DNA of 64,000 bases from Pseudomonas akapageensis (GCF_011355085.1 NZ_VXCP01000014.1:62001-126000), one strand, 5' to 3'. Counted from the first letter of the stretch, positions 7,442 through 14,906 are shown. Notes: a model not told the origin generated them from the letters alone. Translations and numbers: made by a program.

Positions 7442-8453
7442 GAATTTCTTCAGCCTGAGCCCGACAGATCAAAGCGAGGCTCTGCTGCAGGCATCCTCTA
7501 ACCTTGGCCGTCCTGCATTCCTGCTGGAGAAGGATCTTTGGGTGGTGTGGACCTTGGGGAAAATTTTTTCCTCCACAGCTGGGGATCACCTTACTTTCAA
7601 GGGTGGGACTTCTCTCTCCAAGGTCTACCGGCTGATCGATCGATTCTCTGAGGACATCGACCTCACCTACGATATTCGCCAGATCCTGCCAGAAGCTCAA
7701 AGCGAGATTCCCCCAAGTGGCAGCCAGGCAAGAAAGTGGTCGAGCAAAGTTCGTGATTGGCTTCCTGGCTGGATTCAACAGACGGTTGTGCCATTGCTGA
7801 CTGATGCACTCGCGAATGAGGGGATGGGGGCAGATCTGGTTCAGGAGGGGGACAAGCTGTATTTGCACTATCCTCCGCGAACCCCAGCTGACGATTATGT
7901 TGCTCCCAGGGTGATGCTTGAATTTGGCGCGCGCTCAAGCGGTGAGCCACACGGTCGGAAACACGTGACTTGCGATATGGCTGCGGCCCAGTTGGAGGGT
8001 GTTGTTTTTCCCGAGGCTGAACCCATTGTGATGGATGTTGCGCGAACATTCTGGGAAAAAGCTACAGCTGCGCATGTGTACTGTGTTCAAGAGCGCTTGA
8101 GGAGCGAGCGGTTTGCTCGGCACTGGCACGATCTCACTGCGATTGTGCAGAACGAAGCGTTCGCGGGTGTTGTTGCGCGCCGTGACATCGCAGCGCTGGT
8201 CGCAGATCACAAGTCCTGGTTTTTCAGTGAGAAGGCTGCAGACGGTAGCGTCGTGGATTACCGGCATGCAGTAGGCGGCAATCTTCGGTTGGTGCCGATA
8301 GGTGAAGCGCGCGCCAACTTGGCGGATGACTATGCCAAGATGCTCGAGGGCGGGATGTTCGAAAGTCCCCCTCCAACTTTCGATGCCCTGATGGTGGCAT
8401 GTGCAGAGCTCGAGACGCATCTGAATGCAGCTGCGAAAACTTGGAGGGCCTGA
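7434..8453 (+). CDS. abiEii: AbiEii-type nucleotidyltransferase toxin
   Basis: 339-residue toxin of the AbiEii/AbiGii family. Nucleotidyltransferase motifs are intact: GGTSLSK at residues 57-63 and SEDIDLTYD at 72-80 with metal ligands Asp74 and Asp76, plus the downstream VMLEFGAR motif. Members transfer nucleotides, some of them to tRNA, and arrest growth; several abort phage infection. It overlaps abiEi by 8 nt and lies about 1 kb upstream of the ZorA-like gene on the same strand, giving a two-system defence block. Length and motifs suggest it is functional. Confidence 0.9.
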   Translation: MPENFFSLSPTDQSEALLQASSNLGRPAFLLEKDLWVVWTLGKIFSSTAGDHLTFKGGTSLSKVYRLIDRFSEDIDLTYDIRQILPEAQSEIPPSGSQARKWSSKVRDWLPGWIQQTVVPLLTDALANEGMGADLVQEGDKLYLHYPPRTPADDYVAPRVMLEFGARSSGEPHGRKHVTCDMAAAQLEGVVFPEAEPIVMDVARTFWEKATAAHVYCVQERLRSERFARHWHDLTAIVQNEAFAGVVARRDIAALVADHKSWFFSEKAADGSVVDYRHAVGGNLRLVPIGEARANLADDYAKMLEGGMFESPPPTFDALMVACAELETHLNAAAKTWRA

Positions 8454-8490
8454 TTTTCAGCGTCGCTAAGACCAAAATGGAGGTGGGACC

Positions 8491-8554
8491 CAAAAGGGCC
8501 AGATTTGCTCTTACTGGGTACATTAGAGTAGGGAAATCAAATCTGTCTCTTTTC
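8491..8554. repeat. Short degenerate GGGGACAGAT-type element (copy F)
   Basis: AAAAGGGCCAGATTTGCTCT and then ATTAGAGTAGGGAAATCAAA plus TCTGTCTCTTTTCGC. Both arms are present, but the interior is almost missing, so it is a shortened copy directly after the toxin gene. Confidence 0.6.
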
Positions 8555-8688
8555 GCTGCCCTTTCCACTCACGTCACGTTATCCATGGCGGACACACTGT
8601 TCATCATCAGAATTTGAGCGCTGTCGCCCACCGCGACGTACCCATGCGGTTGATCCGCATCAAAAAGGATGCTGTCGCCTTCATTTCA

Positions 8689-8862
8689 CAAGGGGACAAG
8701 GAAAGGGGACAAGAAGGAAAGTGAAAAAAGAAGGAAAGGGGACAGATTTTTTTCTACTCTAAATTTTTTGCTCTGGCCCTTAAAAAGGGCCCTTCGCTTC
8801 CTAGAGTTTATAGTGAATCCGCTCGGGTCATTTAGAGTAAGGAAAATAAATCTGTCCCCTTA
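8689..8862. repeat. GGGGACAGAT-type element, copy G
   Basis: Iterated AAGGGGACAAGGAAAGGGGA units precede the left arm GGGGACAGATTTTTTTC. The interior reads CTCTGGCCCTTAAAAAGGGC, matching the intact element in copy C. The right arm is TTTAGAGTAAGGAAAATAAA followed by TCTGTCCCC. Confidence 0.8.
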
Positions 8863-8889
8863 TAGTCCTTATAGTCATTCCCCTTTCAG

Positions 8890-9072
8890 TCAAAAGCATT
8901 CACATCGTAGAACGGCCTGCGCTGGTAGAACCATTGCAGGCGCGCCTTGGGGGGGCTTTGGCGAAGGTTTTGTCATCCTTGAGCTTCTCCTCGAACTCGA
9001 CCTTTAGCGCCGGATCCTCGGTCAGAATCTTGCGCGCCATCGGCTCCATCACGTACTCCTCCGGCTCTGACT
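8890..9072 (-). pseudogene. Frameshifted C-terminal fragment of an M14-like carboxypeptidase, copy 2
   Basis: The minus strand encodes SEPEEYVMEPMARKILTEDP, then ALKVEFEEKLKDDKTFAK. A frame change in the G-run near 8948-8954 joins to ARLQWFYQRRPFYDVNAFD and a stop at 8890. Only the C-terminal part is present. The pattern resembles the tail of secreted zinc carboxypeptidases; this is a tentative family call. The first part is duplicated at 925-1012. Confidence 0.45.
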
Positions 9073-9238
9073 CGTTCTGGTCCTAGGGCTTCTTCAATTC
9101 CATCATGGGTTGTCATGAAATGTTAAAGGACTGTCGCAAAATGAAATGTTGGCAGCCCTCCCATCTATAAACTCTTCCTCACGATCTGCGCAGCAAGCGC
9201 TACTTTCCGTGCTCGCTCCATCGACCCAATGGCTGCCC
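9035..9238. repeat. About 200-bp direct repeat, copy 2 (partner 955-1150)
   Basis: Nearly identical to 955-1150, from CTTGCGCGCCATCGGCTCC to CCAATGGCTGCCCG. It contains TGTCATGAAATGTTAAAGGA followed by CTGTCGC, a loosely Pho-box-like series I do not call as functional. It ends about 210 bp before the ZorA-like start and may contribute upstream regulatory DNA to that operon. Confidence 0.85.
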
Positions 9239-9451
9239 GTATGACCTACCGGGGATAGCGGTGAATTAACAATTCGCTGAATGCGGGTGCCCTGCCTGAG
9301 TTGCCGCTGTGATAGGCGAGATTTATCACGCCTGGTTTTTTTCAGTTGGACTGACGTCCTTACCTTTGATGTCAGCTGCCGTGTGGCCAACCACATTTTG
9401 CGGACAGAAGGTCTCACCTGCCGTTTGAACGATTCATCCTGGAGTACCTAA

Positions 9452-11098
9452 GTGATCAGTCAATACCTCGAAGGCTTCCTGAAGACAGCGTCAGCGAACA
9501 CGGTAACCGAGTGGTTCATAGTTGCCATGTTGGTCATTACGCTGCTGGCGTTTGTTGAGGGCCTACGTGGCAAACACGGCAAATTTCTCGAGCACGCGCC
9601 GGCGGTTCTGGTTTCGCTGGGCATTCTGGGCACCTTCATTGGCATCGTAATCGGTCTGCTGGCCTTCGATGCCCATGACATCAAGAACAGCATCGAGGGG
9701 TTGCTTGACGGTCTCAAAACGGCCTTTATCACCAGCCTGGTGGGCATGTCGCTTTCCATTGTGCTCAAGGCCCTGGATGCCTGCTGGTTTGCCCCCGCCC
9801 GCAACCGTGCGGAGGAGCCCGACGAGGTTACGCCCGAGCATATCTATCACGCGATGAACGAGCAGGTGCAGCTGCTGGAAGGGCTAAACCGTTCGCTCGC
9901 CGGTAATGAGGAAGGCTCTGTAGCCGGGCAGCTCAAGCTGTTGCGTGCCGATATGAGTGACTTCCGCAATGGTCTGGCGCGGGATCACAAGGAATTCAAA
10001 GAGGCTTTGTTCATTCAGCTCGCCCAATTTTCCGAGATGCTGTCGCGATCCGCGACCGAAGTGGTGATTGATGCATTGCGCCAAGTGATCCAAGACTTCA
10101 ACCGACATCTGGTGGAACAGTTCGGGGACAACTTCAAGGCGCTGAATGAGTCGGTGGTCAAGATGATCGACTGGCAAGAACTGTACAAATCACATGTGGA
10201 AACGCTAGAGGGGCGTATCGAGCTGGCCGTACAGGAGTTGCAGAGAACCGCCACGGCAAATGAGGCCATCAGCCGTGCGCTGGCTGCATCCGAGGAGTCG
10301 ATTGGCTCGATTGAGACACATTGCCAAAGCATTCCGGTAGCCATTGGCCAACTTGAGCCAGTATTGAGCAGCAACCAGCGTCAAATTCAGAATCTGCATC
10401 AGCATCTGGAGGCATTCGTTGCCATGCGCGACCAGGCCACTCGAGCGGTACCTGAACTTCAGCAGCATATGGAAATGCTCTCGCAGCAGCTCTCCGAGAA
10501 GATGGGCACGGTGATGTCCACCATGCACGAAGGTGCGCTTGAGTTTGGCCGCTCGGTGGAGCGTACCAACACTGCGCTGACGGACGCGTCGCATGTTATC
10601 AGTTCCCAAACCGAGCAGATCAGCCTGAATATGAAGGATGCGACTGAGGAGTTTGGCTCCTCCGTGCGCGAAACGCTGGAGACCATGTTGCGAAATTCGC
10701 AGTCTCTCGAGCAGCAGATGGGGCAAGCGGTGGAGCAGATTACCCGTTCCTTGGCCGATGAGTTCAGACGAGTAACAGAGCAGATGCAAGGCAGCCTGTC
10801 CTCGGCCATTGATTCCACCATGACGACGCTGCGCACTTCGGTTGAAGGAACCCTCAGCCACACCGAATCGCAGATCCAAGGGACTGCCAATCGCACCCTT
10901 GGGGCTGTCGAGGCTCAGGTCAGGGAAGCAACCGAGCGGGCCAATGCATCCCTGCAAGCGCAGCTCAATGCGATGGATCAAGCCATCGGGCGCGAACTTG
11001 AGATGGTGTTCAGGGAAATGGGATCGGCTTTAGCGACCATTTCTCGCCGGATTGCTGATGACCACTCGGAGCTGACCCAGCGGGTGAGCATGCAATGA
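9452..11098 (+). CDS. zorA: ZorA-like MotA/TolQ/ExbB-family protein
   Basis: 548-residue inner-membrane motor protein, probable ZorA of a type II Zorya-like anti-phage system. Membrane segments lie at about 21-38, 49-72 and 91-110, with the proton-channel-type stretch APAVLVSLGILGTFIGIVIG. A long, mostly helical cytoplasmic tail follows (about 130-548), rich in Gln/Glu/Ser heptads. In studied Zorya systems a ZorA5-ZorB2 channel drives a long ZorA tail that senses invasion and recruits the effectors. Start is GTG at 9452, seven bases after GGAG. The stop overlaps the next gene as ATGA. It is shorter than type I ZorA proteins of about 700 residues. Confidence 0.85.
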   Translation: MISQYLEGFLKTASANTVTEWFIVAMLVITLLAFVEGLRGKHGKFLEHAPAVLVSLGILGTFIGIVIGLLAFDAHDIKNSIEGLLDGLKTAFITSLVGMSLSIVLKALDACWFAPARNRAEEPDEVTPEHIYHAMNEQVQLLEGLNRSLAGNEEGSVAGQLKLLRADMSDFRNGLARDHKEFKEALFIQLAQFSEMLSRSATEVVIDALRQVIQDFNRHLVEQFGDNFKALNESVVKMIDWQELYKSHVETLEGRIELAVQELQRTATANEAISRALAASEESIGSIETHCQSIPVAIGQLEPVLSSNQRQIQNLHQHLEAFVAMRDQATRAVPELQQHMEMLSQQLSEKMGTVMSTMHEGALEFGRSVERTNTALTDASHVISSQTEQISLNMKDATEEFGSSVRETLETMLRNSQSLEQQMGQAVEQITRSLADEFRRVTEQMQGSLSSAIDSTMTTLRTSVEGTLSHTESQIQGTANRTLGAVEAQVREATERANASLQAQLNAMDQAIGRELEMVFREMGSALATISRRIADDHSELTQRVSMQ

Positions 11099-11826
11099 GT
11101 ACGCTGAACAGGCTGTTCCGGTCCAGCCGAACAAACAAGGAAGATGCCGAACACTGGATTGGCATCTCGGACATGATGTCAGGCCTGATGATGCTGTTCC
11201 TGTTTATGGCCGTGGCGTACATGTATTACGTGCAGGTCGAGCGCGAGAACATCAAAGAGATTGCTGTCGCTTACAAGAATACACAGGTCGACATCTACAA
11301 TGATCTGATGAAGGAATTCGAGGGTGATCTGAAACGCTGGAATGCCGAGATCGAGCTAGAAACGTTGGAAGTGACCTTTAATAATCCCGAGGTGCTTTTC
11401 AGCACCGGTTCACCCCAGCTGACCAATCAGTTCAAACTCATCTTGTCGGACTTTTTTCCTCGCTACGTGGCGGTATTGACCCACTACCGCAATGCCATTG
11501 AGGAGATCCGCATCGAAGGGCATACCAGCAGCGACTGGGGCACCTTGCACGGCGAACAGGCTTATTTTCCGAATATGGCACTGTCTCAGGACCGGACGCG
11601 TTCCGTGCTGGAAAACGTACTGTCACTGCTGACCACCGGGGCAGACAAGGAATGGGTGCGCTCGAATTTTGCGGCAGTCGGGTATTCCTCGTCGCGACGC
11701 ATTTTGGATTCCAGTACGCAAACTGAGAATGCGACCTTGTCTCGACGGGTCAATTTCAGGGTAATTACCAACTCCGAGCTCCAGATCCGCAACATCATTG
11801 AGAGGCTCAATGGAAATCAGGGTTGA
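11095..11826 (+). CDS. zorB: ZorB-like OmpA/MotB-family protein
   Basis: 243-residue partner of the ZorA-like channel. A single N-terminal membrane helix (about 24-46) starts with ISDMMSGLMMLFLFMAVAYM. Asp26 lies where MotB-type stators carry the proton-binding Asp. A periplasmic linker leads to an OmpA-like peptidoglycan-binding domain (about 95-230) with IRIEGHTSSDW, ALSQDRTRSVL and a final SRRVNFRV segment. It would anchor the complex to the cell wall. It overlaps zorA by 4 nt and overlaps the HNH gene start by about 17 nt, so the three genes form one translationally coupled unit. Confidence 0.87.
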   Translation: MSTLNRLFRSSRTNKEDAEHWIGISDMMSGLMMLFLFMAVAYMYYVQVERENIKEIAVAYKNTQVDIYNDLMKEFEGDLKRWNAEIELETLEVTFNNPEVLFSTGSPQLTNQFKLILSDFFPRYVAVLTHYRNAIEEIRIEGHTSSDWGTLHGEQAYFPNMALSQDRTRSVLENVLSLLTTGADKEWVRSNFAAVGYSSSRRILDSSTQTENATLSRRVNFRVITNSELQIRNIIERLNGNQG

Positions 11827-12898
11827 TTTATCCGAGCTGTGGGGGCAGGTCAATCGGCTGGGCACGCAAGTGATCGAATTTGACTGGACTGCAGCAGCGC
11901 AGTTGGATCCGATCGATGTCGAGTTGCAAGACGGCAAAGAGATCGCTTTAAAAGATCTCAACGTCCTCAATGGACTGCTCAGCGTCCATGGCCGCCAGGT
12001 GCTGCTTTATATCCCGGATCAATTCTCCCCCGTAGATGTGGTGCAAGGGGCACCGGAAAAGGGAAAGCGCTTTCATGTGGCCGATTGCAAGACGCTCAGC
12101 GAAATGCGTTCGAAGGGGCGATTCGAGCGGTATGTTGTAACCAACAATTTGAGTGGTGTGTTCAAAATCACCGGAAAAAACAGTTGCGGCAGTCATGAAG
12201 TGCTCGACTCCAGCCTACTGGTATGCAAGAACTGCCTGGAAAAACTGAATTATCAGAACTACTGCCATGACAGCACTCGACCTCACATATGGACGCGATT
12301 TGCTATCGCAGAGTTTTTCGAAACCTACAGTACGATCTTCCGCCATCTGCCCCAGCGTCTATCTCAGAGTCTGGGTAACACCGACTATTCGGAGGACTGG
12401 CCGAAGATCTCTGCCGAAGTACGGCGTCGCTGTCGATTCAATTGCGATGAATGCTGTGTGAATCTGTCCGAGCATCGGCGCCTGCTGCATGTCCACCATC
12501 TCAACGGCGTCAAGTCGGACAACTCCAGCGCCAACCTGCGCCCACTTTGTGCTGATTGCCACCGCAAGCAGCCCATGCATGGGCATCTATTTATCTCCGC
12601 TGGCGATATGAAAATGCTCATTCGCTTGCGGCGCGAACAGAGCATTGTCGCCGCTGATTGGAAAGGCGTCATGGGTTTGGCTGACCTGGCGGTTCATGGC
12701 GCCTTGTTGCATGCTCAACAAAAGGGATTTGGCGTGCCCATAATCGAATACGAATTCATTAACGACAAAGGTGTGGTCGTGGCAGATGTTAAGGTCGCCT
12801 GGCCCGAACAGCGCATCGCAATTTGTGTATCAGATGCGCCGCAGATCGCAAACTGGGACATGCTGAACCCTGTTGAGTTTATCGAGCGGTTCCGGTGA
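11810..12898 (+). CDS. zorE: HNH endonuclease effector (ZorE-like)
   Basis: 362-residue predicted nuclease, third gene of the operon. An N-terminal domain (about 1-190) has one Cys pair (LVCKNCLEKLNY). The HNH/zinc module spans about 205-255: Cys212 and Cys215, His229-His230 in LLHVHHLNG, Asn242, and Cys247-Cys250-His251 in PLCADCHRK. A C-terminal domain of about 100 residues follows. An HNH protein after zorAB is the hallmark of type II Zorya, where ZorE is a DNA-nicking effector; types I and III use other genes. ATG at 11810 follows GAGAGG; a TTG at 11798 would add four residues. The C-terminus may be a second nuclease-like fold. Confidence 0.82.
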   Translation: MEIRVDLSELWGQVNRLGTQVIEFDWTAAAQLDPIDVELQDGKEIALKDLNVLNGLLSVHGRQVLLYIPDQFSPVDVVQGAPEKGKRFHVADCKTLSEMRSKGRFERYVVTNNLSGVFKITGKNSCGSHEVLDSSLLVCKNCLEKLNYQNYCHDSTRPHIWTRFAIAEFFETYSTIFRHLPQRLSQSLGNTDYSEDWPKISAEVRRRCRFNCDECCVNLSEHRRLLHVHHLNGVKSDNSSANLRPLCADCHRKQPMHGHLFISAGDMKMLIRLRREQSIVAADWKGVMGLADLAVHGALLHAQQKGFGVPIIEYEFINDKGVVVADVKVAWPEQRIAICVSDAPQIANWDMLNPVEFIERFR

Positions 12899-12905
12899 CG
12901 TGAGC

Positions 12906-13068
12906 GGGGGACAGATTTTTTTGGTGTTCTAATTTTTGGGCCTTGGCGTTAAAAAGGACCATTCGTTTTTCCTATGCTCATGGCACACCAGCCCTGGAAA
13001 TTAGATTAAAAAATAAATCTGTCCCCTTTTCACGTAAGATTAAAAAATAAATCTGTCCCCTTTTCACG
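12906..13068. repeat. GGGGACAGAT-type element, copy H
   Basis: The left arm GGGGGACAGATTTTTTTGGT starts eight bases after the HNH stop. The interior GGGCCTTGGCGTTAAAAAGG matches copy E. The right arm AAATTAGATTAAAAAATAAA followed by TCTGTCCCCTTTT is present twice in tandem, spaced 37 bp apart. Confidence 0.8.
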
Positions 13069-13125
13069 TACCCTTTTCGGTCTTTCACTCGTAGATCCTG
13101 GTTTGATTTGGTCATTCCTCTTACG

Positions 13126-13437
13126 CTACTTCTTTTGCCGGCACTTTAGGGAAGTTCCGTCGATCTCGTAGCTACTGTCGACCTCATTTATAGACGCAAG
13201 ACAAAAGCTATCGCCTCCCTGCGATGCAGTTTGATTGAAGGCAATATTCAAAGCATCGGTAGAAGAAGATCCACGAGCAATAATGTGATTAATCACACTA
13301 CAACCATCCGTGGCGGTGGTGATCAGATCCACTTGGGCTCTTTTGTCTGTCAGTTGCGTAGTACAGCCAGCAGTTAGCGCGGCGAAGAATAGCGCGGTGA
13401 ATGCCGCAGGGATTCGATTGGGCTTGGTTAGGGACAT
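13126..13437 (-). CDS. Small lipoprotein (DUF4156-like), copy 2
   Basis: 103-residue paralogue of the protein at 5954-6265, with lipobox LTAGC (Cys25) and the same three mature-domain Cys. About a dozen residues differ between copies, mostly near the ends, which suggests both are or were recently under selection. Start is the ATG at 13437, preceded by AGGAGGT. It lies on the opposite strand to the HNH gene and converges on it across repeat copy H. Function unknown. Confidence 0.8.
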   Translation of the reverse strand: MSLTKPNRIPAAFTALFFAALTAGCTTQLTDKRAQVDLITTATDGCSVINHIIARGSSSTDALNIAFNQTASQGGDSFCLASINEVDSSYEIDGTSLKCRQKK

Positions 13438-13765
13438 GAGACCTCCTACAGGTCGCCGCCGCACCAGATGAGGCGGCGTTAAACCAGACTAGCACTCCAA
13501 ACGAGGAGCACCCGCGCCTTGACATAAGTCGTATCCTGACGCATCAACCGATGTGCGTGGTGTTGTAAGAGATCATCTCGAAATGCTGACTAGCCACTAC
13601 CCCGGAAGATGGGTAAGAACGCCACACTGTGGAGCTGGCGACGTCCCCATATTTTTGTGGAGTCGGTCATACGCTCTGGATTGTGGTGAAGGTTCTTCAA
13701 GTAAACCTATGGTTTGTAGGCATTGTGTTCGATTCCTATCTCCCCTCCAGTCAGAACATTCAACA
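13438..13765. other. Duplicated non-coding stretch ending in a tRNA-tail-like motif
   Basis: No gene seen. The DNA is homologous to 6266-6600. Near its end GTTCGATTCCTATCTCC (13727-13743) equals the T-arm/acceptor start of tRNA-Thr at 704-720, but the rest of a cloverleaf and the CCA end are lacking. It may be an old attachment-site remnant. Confidence 0.5.
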
Positions 13766-13797
13766 AAGCCCGCCCAGTGCGGGCTTTGTTGTTTCTA
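13764..13797 (+). terminator. Intrinsic terminator
   Basis: AACAAAGCCCGC and GCGGGCTTTGTT form a 12-bp stem around a short loop, followed by TGTTT. The equivalent sequence at 6590-6602 keeps only the left arm, so this copy is the intact one. Confidence 0.75.
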
Positions 13798-13934
13798 ACT
13801 GTCTCGTTTCCACGTGAACAGGGCGCTACCGACTACCCTAGGCCGGGTCACTCCGGCGAGCAAGGATGCCCGCAAAGGAATGCAGGTTGTCAGTTGACAA
13901 CTCGCTGTCTCGTACCCAGAATGGAGAAAAGCCA

Positions 13935-14219
13935 ATGACCCGATCCTCTCATCCCAGAAAGGAGGTCGAACAAGCCCTGAGGCACGCTGAGGCGCAGGGC
14001 TGGAGAGTCGAGGTGGGCGGAGGGCACTGCTGGGGCAAGATTTTTTGCCCATACAACGACAGTGAATGCCGCTGTGGAGAGTTTTGCATTGCCAGCGTCT
14101 GGAGCACTCCGAAGAACCCGGGCAATTTTGCGAAACAGTTGCGGCGAGTGGTGGATAACTGCACCACTCACCGTGCACAGGAAGAGGTCAGGGAGACGCC
14201 GGCCGAAGCGGAGGAATAG
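13935..14219 (+). CDS. Small Cys-rich protein, HicA-like candidate toxin
   Basis: 94-residue protein. The segment GWRVEVGGGHCWGKIFCP resembles the HicA double-stranded-RNA-binding fold, in which a Gly-Gly-x-His turn carries the catalytic His. Cys residues cluster as DSECRCGEFC. The tail STPKNPGNFAKQLRRVVDNC would be the final helix. The ATG at 13935 is chosen because GGAG lies eight bases upstream; a longer frame from 13866 lacks a site. The next gene, with a helix-turn-helix, begins 2 bp after the stop, so the pair looks like a toxin-antitoxin operon. That is inference; I know no characterised family matching it exactly. Confidence 0.65.
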   Translation: MTRSSHPRKEVEQALRHAEAQGWRVEVGGGHCWGKIFCPYNDSECRCGEFCIASVWSTPKNPGNFAKQLRRVVDNCTTHRAQEEVRETPAEAEE

Positions 14220-14221
14220 CG

Positions 14222-14743
14222 ATGGAATATATCTTTACCTTGAAGTACCAACTGGCGACTGAAGACCAGGACATGGACACACTCGTTGAACGCTTGGGCG
14301 AAGCGGGTTGCGATGATGCGTTGGTGGGTATTGGTCAGCCTGGCCGGTTGGCATTGGAGTTCGTTCGCGAAGCCGCGTCGGCGGAGGAGGCGGTGAAGAG
14401 TGCACTGGCCGATGTTTGCAAGGCTGTTCCTGGTGCTCGGTTGATCGAGGCAACTCCGGACCTGGTAGGTCTTACCGACGTTGCGGAGATTGTTGGGGTG
14501 TCTCGCCAGAATATGCGCAAGCTCATGCTTGCACATGCCAATAATTTCCCGGCGCCGGTGCATGAGGGCAGTGCTTCGATCTGGCATCTTGCGGATGTTT
14601 TGAGCTGGATGCAGGCACGGGGTACCTATGCCTTGGCTCAGGATGTATTGGATGTGGCTCGCATTGCGATGCGCGTCAATGTTGCCAAAGAACATCAACG
14701 GGTGTTGGGCAGGCACTCGGATTTGGAAGCGTTCGCTTATTGA
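14222..14743 (+). CDS. Helix-turn-helix protein, partner of the HicA-like gene
   Basis: 173-residue protein in two parts. The N-terminal region (about 1-78) has alternating strands and helices starting MEYIFTLKYQLA, compatible with a small HicB-like or ferredoxin-like fold. The C-terminal part has a MerR/AlpA-like helix-turn-helix, VGLTDVAEIVGVSRQNMRKL, followed by SASIWHLADVLSWM (about 82-135). Such a regulator could bind the promoter and neutralise the product of the upstream gene, 2 bp away. Recognisable in part only; the exact family is not known to me. Confidence 0.7.
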   Translation: MEYIFTLKYQLATEDQDMDTLVERLGEAGCDDALVGIGQPGRLALEFVREAASAEEAVKSALADVCKAVPGARLIEATPDLVGLTDVAEIVGVSRQNMRKLMLAHANNFPAPVHEGSASIWHLADVLSWMQARGTYALAQDVLDVARIAMRVNVAKEHQRVLGRHSDLEAFAY

Positions 14744-14750
14744 TCCGGGA

Positions 14751-14906
14751 TTAGAAAAAGAGTTTGAACCCGACCATGGCCGCGACCAAAGCGGTGGCGG
14801 CGCCCAGAAGAAACGGCAGCAGTGTAGGGCGGGCCGGGCGGCGCATGTCGGCGGCCAGTTGGGCCATCTCTTCGCGCAGCTGTTTCAGAACTTGATCGTG
14901 GTTCAT
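14751..14906 (-). CDS. Small membrane protein
   Basis: 51-residue frame beginning MNHDQVLKQLREEMAQLAAD, an amphipathic helix, then a Pro/Arg turn and one hydrophobic segment (LLPFLLGAATALVAAMVGF) before a short LysLeuPhePhe end. The second ATG (14906) is preferred because AAGGGA lies about seven bases upstream; the first ATG of the MTM start is too close to it. It converges on the preceding gene with a 7-bp gap. Function unknown. Confidence 0.65.
   Translation of the reverse strand: MNHDQVLKQLREEMAQLAADMRRPARPTLLPFLLGAATALVAAMVGFKLFF

Larger units (their letters stand above)
12906..13770. repeat. Direct repeat of about 0.8 kb flanking the defence block, right copy
   Basis: Same order and orientation as 5830-6605: repeat element, lipoprotein gene, upstream DNA and a tRNA-tail-like motif GTTCGATTCCTATCTCC (13727-13743). 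This copy continues into a complete terminator, while the left copy stops inside its first arm. The duplication brackets the AbiE-Zorya block. Confidence 0.8.

Noticed and set aside
13553..13745. Possible second tRNA gene ending in GTTCGATTCCTATCTCC
   Set aside because: Only a T-arm-like tail is present. I could not fold acceptor, D and anticodon arms, and the CCA end is missing.
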